Part shown: positions 6,111 to 9,545 of the stretch, piece by piece | How the letters are laid out: every line of letters begins with the position of its first letter | Numbering within the stretch: position 1 is the first letter of the stretch | From: Candidatus Bathyarchaeota archaeon | Lineage (GTDB): Archaea; Thermoproteota; Bathyarchaeia; RBG-16-48-13; GCA-020355125 | Length of the DNA: 9,545 nucleotides | Assembly: GCA_026014905.1 (NCBI GenBank) | Contig: JAOZHK010000131.1 | Location: 1 to 9,545, forward strand | Reading direction: 5' to 3' | Notes under the pieces: model-generated | Seen by the model: the letters and a program-made list of their open reading frames with translations, nothing else | Told to the model about the DNA's origin: nothing | Database searches by the model: none | Program-made: the position numbers and the translations under genes

Positions 6111-8127
6111 TTATTTAAGGTATTTGTCAAACCATCGGAGTATGTGCTGGAGTCTTTCTTCTCGATGCTTCGGCTTGCCACTACGACTGAGTTCATGGGT
6201 TTCATTGGGAAATCGAACAAATTCAGTGGGTACACCATGAAGCTTTAAGGCTACGAACCATTGCTCAGCTTCATCAATGGTAAGACGAAGATCTTGCTCA
6301 CTGTGAATGATAAGCGTCGGTGTCGTAACATTCTTCACAAATGTCAGTGGCGAATGGGCCATGTGTTTCTCCATATTTCCAATATAGTCGTTATCACCTG
6401 TATATCGGTCAGGTCGCATGTATCCTCCATCGGCCGTTCCAACTCGACTCACGTTATTTACTTGGGTACGACAAGTCACGGCTGCATGGAATCTATTTGA
6501 GTGGGAGATGATCCAATTGGTCATATAGCCACCATAGCTGCCTCCGGTGACACCCATCTTAGTGACGTCGATGAACGGGCATTGTTGAATAGCATTCTCA
6601 ACAAAATCCTTTGTGTCCTTAAACTCTAGGATTGCATGATTGTAGAGTCCTGCTCGTTTGTAATCTTGCCCATATCCACTGCTTCCCCGCGCGTTTGAGT
6701 AGATGACGACGTATCCATTCGCCGCCAACACTTGCCATTCAAAGTACATGGCATCAACGTAACAGCCAGCTCGACCATCATGCATTTGGAGAATCGTCGG
6801 ATACTGTTTCTCGCTCTCATAATCTACCGGTTTGATGATCCACCCGTCAATCTCCTGGCCCAACTCATTCCGAAACGTCATCTGGGTTGGAGAGCTAAGC
6901 GCGAAACTGTTCAATAGGTTATTATTCACATGAGTAACTTGGTGTTCATCGTCACCACGTTTAATCCAGAGCTCTTCGGGTTGAGTTGAAGTCATGGCCG
7001 TATATGCTATTACTGCACTATCAGTAGAAAGGCTGAAACCACACACCGTTTTTCTCGTCGTCACCTGCGTCACATTTCCGGATTCACGGTTAACGCAATA
7101 GATGTTTACGTGCGGAAGATCAATGGCTCCGAAATAGAGAGATGACGCATCGGAAGCCCAAATGACTCCCGGACTCGGCGTGGACACGCGTAAATCACTT
7201 AGAACGCTAATTCCAATATCTCGATCGAAGCCACTCGTCAGGCGTAAAGGTTCCCCTCCTTCAACCGAGAGTATCCAAATGTCTGTATTGGTTAAGACAT
7301 GCCAAGTGAAATCATGGCCAATGAAGGCAATTTCTTCTCCACCAGGACTCCACGACAGATCGGTAATGATATGTTGCCTCGAAGTCAGCCGTTTTAACTC
7401 ACCGCCTTCCGCGGACATGAGGTAGATATCACGGATATAAGAAAGATCAGGATCCTGGACTGGTTCAGGCCAACGATTCTTCACAGATATATCGGTATAT
7501 GGTTGATCACTCATCGCAGCGGTATTCACGATCAGAGCGATGTTGGCACCATCTGGTGACCATTTCGCTGCATCACCATCGAACTCTCCCTTGGTCAGCT
7601 GCTTCGGTTTACCTCCAATCTCGACAGTATGGAGGTGGATCCGTGTCCCCGCGAAGAGTCCAACCCCGTCATACTTGTAATTCAATCGTTTAATGACTCG
7701 AACATCAGTGTCAGGTTTTCCTTCAGTCCAGACACGGGATAAAAACAATATCCGCTGTGAATCTGGCGCCCACATCGGCTTCAGAATGCCCCCCCTCGAC
7801 GGAAGCTACGAGTCGCGCCTCTCCTCCAGTAGAAGAAATGACATACAGCTGAGTTTGCTTCTCGAGCTGATGACGTTTAGAAAGGAAAAACAAGTATTGT
7901 CCATTGGGTGACCAGCGCGGATAGAAATCGTTTCCACGACGGGACGTAAACTGTTCCGCGCTATCAATCTGTGCATTCCAGATCCAGATATGCTTATCGC
8001 AACATTGCTTATTATAATCAATTGTAGTGTGAACAAAGGCGACTTTACGTCCATCCGGTGAAACCTGCGGATCGGAAATGAATCGGAATTGTTGTAAATC
8101 GTCGATTGATATTCTACGTTTACCCAT
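6111..8127 (-). pseudogene. S9 prolyl-oligopeptidase-family peptidase, frameshifted at a G7 run
   Basis: Two overlapping frames make one enzyme of about 671 residues, the normal size of archaeal acylaminoacyl-peptidase/dipeptidyl-peptidase-like S9 enzymes. The 5' frame (ATG 8127) encodes the start of the beta-propeller (ISDPQVSPDGRKVAFV, FYPRWSPNGQYLFFL, ending VASVEGG). The 3' frame carries the remaining blades (KWSPDG, SWSPGG) and the alpha/beta-hydrolase domain. Numbering the 3' frame from its first methionine (at 7775), the catalytic serine is S413 in GGSYGGY, the aspartate D495 in HSEQD and the histidine H527 in NETHE. No signal peptide is seen, so it is probably a cytoplasmic oligopeptidase. 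The frames meet at seven G on the minus strand (7789-7795): removing one G joins VEGG to ILKPMWAPDS perfectly. The cause may be a true +1 mutation, phase variation, ribosomal +1 slippage or a sequencing error. The usual HGGP oxyanion segment reads HDGRAG. All else is intact, so an active enzyme is quite possible. Confidence 0.85.
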
Positions 8128-8182
8128 TATAAAACAACTTTTAACACGTGTGCGTACTTAAGTTACTAATTTGAATAATTAC

Positions 8183-8190
8183 TATTTAAA
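8183..8190 (-). promoter_or_regulatory. TATA box of the S9 peptidase gene
   Basis: On the minus strand the sequence is TTTAAATA, inside a longer A/T run. A start site about 25 bases downstream gives a leader of about 35 bases before ATG 8127. The ACGCGCGT element lies just upstream of it. Confidence 0.5.
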
Positions 8191-8291
8191 AACTCACACG
8201 CGCGTCAATTGTTCACTGCATTGTTGTAGCCTATGACTACCTCCATACATCTATATATTTTCTGTAATAAATATTAATATAGAGAATGAGG

Positions 8292-8299
8292 TATATATA
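8292..8299 (+). promoter_or_regulatory. TATA box of the candidate small RNA
   Basis: TATATATA is a strong archaeal TATA element. The expected start site, about 25 bases on, is 8320-8323, directly before the first helix of the RNA candidate. Confidence 0.5.
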
Positions 8300-8302
8300 A
8301 TC

Positions 8303-8320
8303 TTGAACAACAATGTTCAA
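8303..8320. promoter_or_regulatory. Operator-like dyad TTGAACA-ACAA-TGTTCAA
   Basis: A perfect inverted repeat with 7-base arms and a 4-base centre lies between the TATA box and the predicted start site. Because it would be at or upstream of the transcript start, a DNA-binding site is more likely than RNA structure. The regulator is unknown. Confidence 0.45.
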
Positions 8321-8453
8321 ACAACATATGCGGAAACCAACAAAACGGTTAGTCGATATCCTTTTTGAATGCGGATATCTGTCTGAAACCGACTACCACG
8401 CATAACCAAATTTTTTTGAAATTTATCACTCTATTACAGAGTCTATTTTTTTT
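8321..8453 (+). ncRNA. Candidate structured small RNA, undescribed
   Basis: A transcript starting near 8321 would contain nested helices that pair perfectly: TATGCG (8327-8332) with CGCATA (8399-8404), TAGTCG (8350-8355) with CGACTA (8390-8395), and GATATCC (8355-8361) with GGATATC (8373-8379). One G is shared, so the two inner helices abut on the 5' side. An optional AACC/GGTT hairpin (8335-8350) fits inside the 5' loop. A first T7 run follows at 8411-8417, and a hairpin plus T8 ends the unit at 8453. No open frame of note runs through it. Pairing, promoter spacing and terminator all agree, which is why I call it an RNA gene. I do not recognise the family. It is not a canonical tRNA, box C/D or box H/ACA RNA. 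Confidence 0.42.
8428..8453 (+). terminator. Hairpin followed by T8
   Basis: ACTCT (8428-8432) pairs with AGAGT (8438-8442) around ATTAC, followed three bases later by eight T (8446-8453). Archaeal termination depends mainly on the T-run, so this is a good end signal for the upstream RNA candidate. Confidence 0.55.
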
Positions 8454-8515
8454 AGCTTGTTAGCTGATGAGGCTGCACAACACGTATCAAGCTAGATTAG
8501 CTCAGCTAGAATGAA

Positions 8516-8533
8516 TATTACCAAAAGGTAATA
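8516..8533. repeat. Perfect hairpin TATTACC-AAAA-GGTAATA
   Basis: A 7-base stem with an AAAA loop, followed by AAA. On the plus strand it encloses AAAGGT about 8 bases before a GTG (8538) that opens a 28-codon frame, so it could hide a ribosome-binding site. On the minus strand it would be a hairpin preceded by T's. It may also simply be a protein-binding dyad. Confidence 0.4.
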
Positions 8534-8657
8534 AAACGTGAAAACCGGACAAAAAATGCATCCGTCAGCAAAATGGTGGGTCGAGATAACGCGCGCGTAT
8601 GTGTTTTCAATAACTCATATATAACATCGTATTGATAGTTAGCTGGTTCAGGGAGAA

Positions 8658-8768
8658 GTGGGAAGAGTGATTTTAGGTTTGAGTGCAAGTGGGCGCAGTA
8701 TTGAACGAGACAACTGTGGATTGTTACGCGCGCGCGAATCTTGGCATACGAAAAAATGTAGAGGTTAG
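8658..8768 (+). pseudogene. Possible stub of a flavodoxin-like NADPH-FMN reductase
   Basis: A 36-codon frame from GTG 8658 (or GTG 8667, better spaced from GGGAG at 8651) begins VGRVILGLSASGRSIERDN. A hydrophobic strand followed by G(L/I)S(G/A)S and polar residues is the typical flavin-binding start of NAD(P)H-dependent FMN reductases and iron-sulfur flavoproteins. Similarity ends as the frame enters TTACGCGCGCGCGAA and it stops at TAG soon after. The match is short and rests on my recall of the family, so it is tentative. Confidence 0.25.
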
Positions 8769-8898
8769 TGCTTGCTAGCTAGCTAACTTACGTGTTGTGT
8801 GTGTTGTGTCTTTGGAGAGAATATATATGAAGGGGAGAGTGAGCAGGAAGGAGGGAGCTAAATTAAGTCCCACACACATAGGAAAGAGAAGCGAACAG

Positions 8899-9051
8899 CT
8901 AGTATGCTTCGGTGCTCCAGAGTTCTCTTTTTAACATGTCTCGAACGGCTGCGCGAAGTGCTGCGCTTCGGCTAGGATACATAGCTGACTTCACTAATTC
9001 GTCTAGTCCGTCAATAAGTGCTTCAGGAATTTTTACGGAAACAAGTCTCAT
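8899..9051 (-). CDS. Ribbon-helix-helix (CopG/Arc-like) DNA-binding protein
   Basis: This 50-residue protein begins MRLVSVKIPEALIDGLDELV and continues with PSRSAALRAAVRDMLKREL. That is the standard ribbon-helix-helix layout: a short DNA-contacting beta-strand (residues 2-8), helix 1 (about 10-21), a turn with SRS and helix 2 (about 28-43). Such proteins act as dimers and bind short inverted repeats, often controlling neighbouring genes or serving as antitoxins. The length is the bare minimum for the fold, with no partner gene or toxin next to it. It diverges from the TBP gene, and inverted repeats lie in the shared region, so autoregulation or control of that TBP is plausible but unproven. 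An in-frame TAA just upstream fixes the start at ATG 9051. A TTAAAA element about 25 bases before it suggests a leaderless transcript. The stop is TAG. Confidence 0.85.
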   Translation of the reverse strand: MRLVSVKIPEALIDGLDELVKSAMYPSRSAALRAAVRDMLKRELWSTEAY

Positions 9052-9070
9052 GGTATCACGATCTTATGCC

Positions 9071-9076
9071 TTTTAA
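9071..9076 (-). promoter_or_regulatory. Probable TATA box of the ribbon-helix-helix gene
   Basis: The minus strand reads TTAAAA about 20-25 bases before ATG 9051, which would give a leaderless or almost leaderless transcript. No Shine-Dalgarno sequence is present, in agreement. Confidence 0.35.
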
Positions 9077-9122
9077 TGTGTGTAGGAGATACTTATGGCT
9101 TTAGTCAATGTTCACAAGCTGG

Positions 9123-9155
9123 TCACTAGTATACTCATATTTTGAGTACTAGTGA
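9123..9155. promoter_or_regulatory. Large dyad in the divergent regulator/TBP control region
   Basis: TCACTAGTA (9123-9131) pairs perfectly with TACTAGTGA (9147-9155), and inside it CTC (9134-9136) pairs with GAG (9144-9146), leaving a TA bulge. This 12-base-pair dyad lies just upstream of the TBP TATA box and some 75 bases from the regulator's start, a natural operator or activator site. Confidence 0.5.
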
Positions 9156-9166
9156 GCTATATAGTC

Positions 9167-9198
9167 TTTATAAGAGGTTTACACATCTCTTTGTGTAA
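9167..9198 (+). promoter_or_regulatory. TBP promoter: TATA box plus TTACAC/GTGTAA dyad
   Basis: TTTATAA (9167-9173) would start transcription near 9195-9198, giving a leader of about 15 bases before ATG 9212. A perfect inverted repeat TTACAC (9179-9184) / GTGTAA (9193-9198) lies between TATA box and start, where a bound protein would block transcription. Confidence 0.5.
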
Positions 9199-9211
9199 GG
9201 TTTACTGTGGC

Positions 9212-9545
9212 ATGTCGATCGTCAGGGCGAGTATAACCATCGAAAATACTGTGGCATCGGTCACTCTCCAACAGAACATTGATTTAAGCGCCGTCGTGAG
9301 AGCCTTCCCAAATGTTGAGTATCGGCCTGAACGCTTTCCTGGCTTGGTGTTTCGGCTGAAGCAACCGAAGACCGCGACACTGATTTTTAGTACCGGCAAA
9401 ATGGTGTGCACCGGGGCACGATCCGGGACGCAGGCGAAACAAGCGATCCGTAAAGTGGTTAAAGAACTATAGCATCATGGCATCGTCATCATGAAACGCC
9501 CGATCATCAACGTGGTAAACATCGTCGCGTCCGTGAATTTGAATG
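9212..9545 (+). CDS. tbp: TATA-binding protein, first repeat plus amber codon, cut at window edge
   Basis: Archaeal TBP is a two-repeat saddle that binds the TATA box and recruits TFB and RNA polymerase. The first repeat is complete: ITIENTVASVTL (about residues 8-19), YRPERFPGLVFRL (37-49) and IFSTGKMVCTGA (58-69), ending IRKVVKEL. Codon 87 (9470-9472) is TAG. Beyond it, in the same frame, the sequence reads HHGIVIMKRPIINVVNIVAS, the ordinary linker and start of the second repeat, up to the window end. Compared from memory with Sulfolobus TBP (LKKYGMQLTGKPKIQIQNIVAS), there is no gap and the TAG falls on the first lysine. The start is ATG 9212; an in-frame GTG at 9152 lies upstream of the TATA box and adds residues foreign to TBP. 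It could be a nonsense-mutated copy, a read-through or pyrrolysine gene, or two half-proteins with a restart at ATG 9491. Confidence 0.85.

Larger units (their letters stand above)
8128..8898. other. Long spacer with a candidate RNA gene, hairpins and CG tracts
   Basis: No intact protein gene is visible in these 771 bases. From left to right it holds the peptidase promoter, an ACGCGCGT element (8198-8205), the candidate small RNA gene with its own TATA box and terminator (8292-8453), a perfect hairpin (8516-8533), two (CG)n tracts (8589-8598, 8726-8737) each lying in a short frame that may be a gene stub, repeated GCTAGC motifs (8774-8783), a GT-rich run (8793-8809) and a strongly purine-rich stretch (8812-8860). 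Confidence 0.6.

Noticed and set aside
8327..8408. Possible tRNA: a terminal helix followed by ACCA, with a D-arm-like AACC/GGTT hairpin
   Set aside because: There is no GTTCRANNC T-loop, the acceptor has only 6 pairs, no TA follows it, and the central hairpin has 7 pairs with an 11-base loop. I kept it as an unclassified RNA candidate.
8793..8880. GT-rich run with a later CACACACA that could pair at long range
   Set aside because: It is simple-sequence complementarity across about 65 bases, with no supporting structure or signal.
8827..8934. A 35-residue basic ORF starting MKGRVSRKEGAK
   Set aside because: It comes from the purine-rich stretch and its end is antisense to the well-supported ribbon-helix-helix gene. 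Composition bias explains it.
9152..9211. N-terminal extension of TBP from GTG 9152
   Set aside because: It would start upstream of the TATA box at 9167 and adds 20 residues with no counterpart in TBPs. ATG 9212 fits both promoter and family.
2061..9472. Complete reassignment of TAG to an amino acid in this organism
   Set aside because: The cupin, transpeptidase-like and ribbon-helix-helix genes all end naturally at TAG, at the expected family lengths. Only TBP clearly continues past TAG.
1..9545. CRISPR array, insertion sequence or toxin-antitoxin pair
   Set aside because: No regularly spaced direct repeats, no transposase and no terminal inverted repeats were seen. The ribbon-helix-helix gene has no adjacent toxin-like gene.

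Overview
The window reads as chromosomal DNA from an archaeon. The best evidence is the beginning of a TATA-binding protein (TBP) gene at the right edge, supported by archaeal-style TATA boxes at the expected distance from several starts, a KaiC/GvpD-like RecA-fold relic and a tiny ribbon-helix-helix regulator. Base composition is moderate and the non-coding spacers are unusually long. I cannot fix the lineage from the sequence. An Asgard-like or Thermoplasmata-like genome is possible but is only inference.

Left part (1-2400): the 3' end of an unrecognised gene, a long spacer with a possible 57-residue ORF, a TATA box and three consecutive perfect palindromes, then a divergent class I DAHP/KDO8P synthase-family gene followed closely by a small cupin gene. 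Middle (2400-5000, minus strand): an intact gamma-glutamyltranspeptidase-like Ntn hydrolase, and downstream of it a wrecked KaiC/GvpD-like ATPase gene whose P-loop is missing and replaced by an ACGCGCGCGCGT tract. Next (5000-6100, plus): a small dimeric alpha/beta-barrel protein and a small PH/GRAM-like protein of unknown role. Then (6100-8130, minus): an S9 prolyl-oligopeptidase-family peptidase split by a one-base excess in a run of seven G.

Right part (8130-9545): a spacer of about 770 bases that is not empty. It carries a strong TATA box, a dyad, a set of nested helices and a hairpin plus T8 terminator, together forming a good candidate for an undescribed small RNA gene. It is followed by hairpins, CG tracts and possible gene stubs, then a 50-residue ribbon-helix-helix regulator (minus) facing away from the TBP gene (plus), with dyads in the shared control region. 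The TBP reading frame is interrupted by one in-frame TAG exactly where homologues usually carry a lysine in the linker between the two TBP repeats, and homology continues past it without a gap.

Two signals run through the whole window. First, alternating (CG)n tracts, mostly ACGCGCGCGT-type palindromes, recur in nearly every long spacer and once sit exactly at the lesion of a broken gene. Second, TAG is used both as the apparent stop of several ordinary genes and inside TBP, so an amber-suppression or pyrrolysine explanation is open but not established. No single operon-wide function links the genes. The metabolic ones (peptidase, gamma-glutamyl hydrolase, DAHP synthase-like, cupin) look like scattered peptide and small-molecule metabolism.
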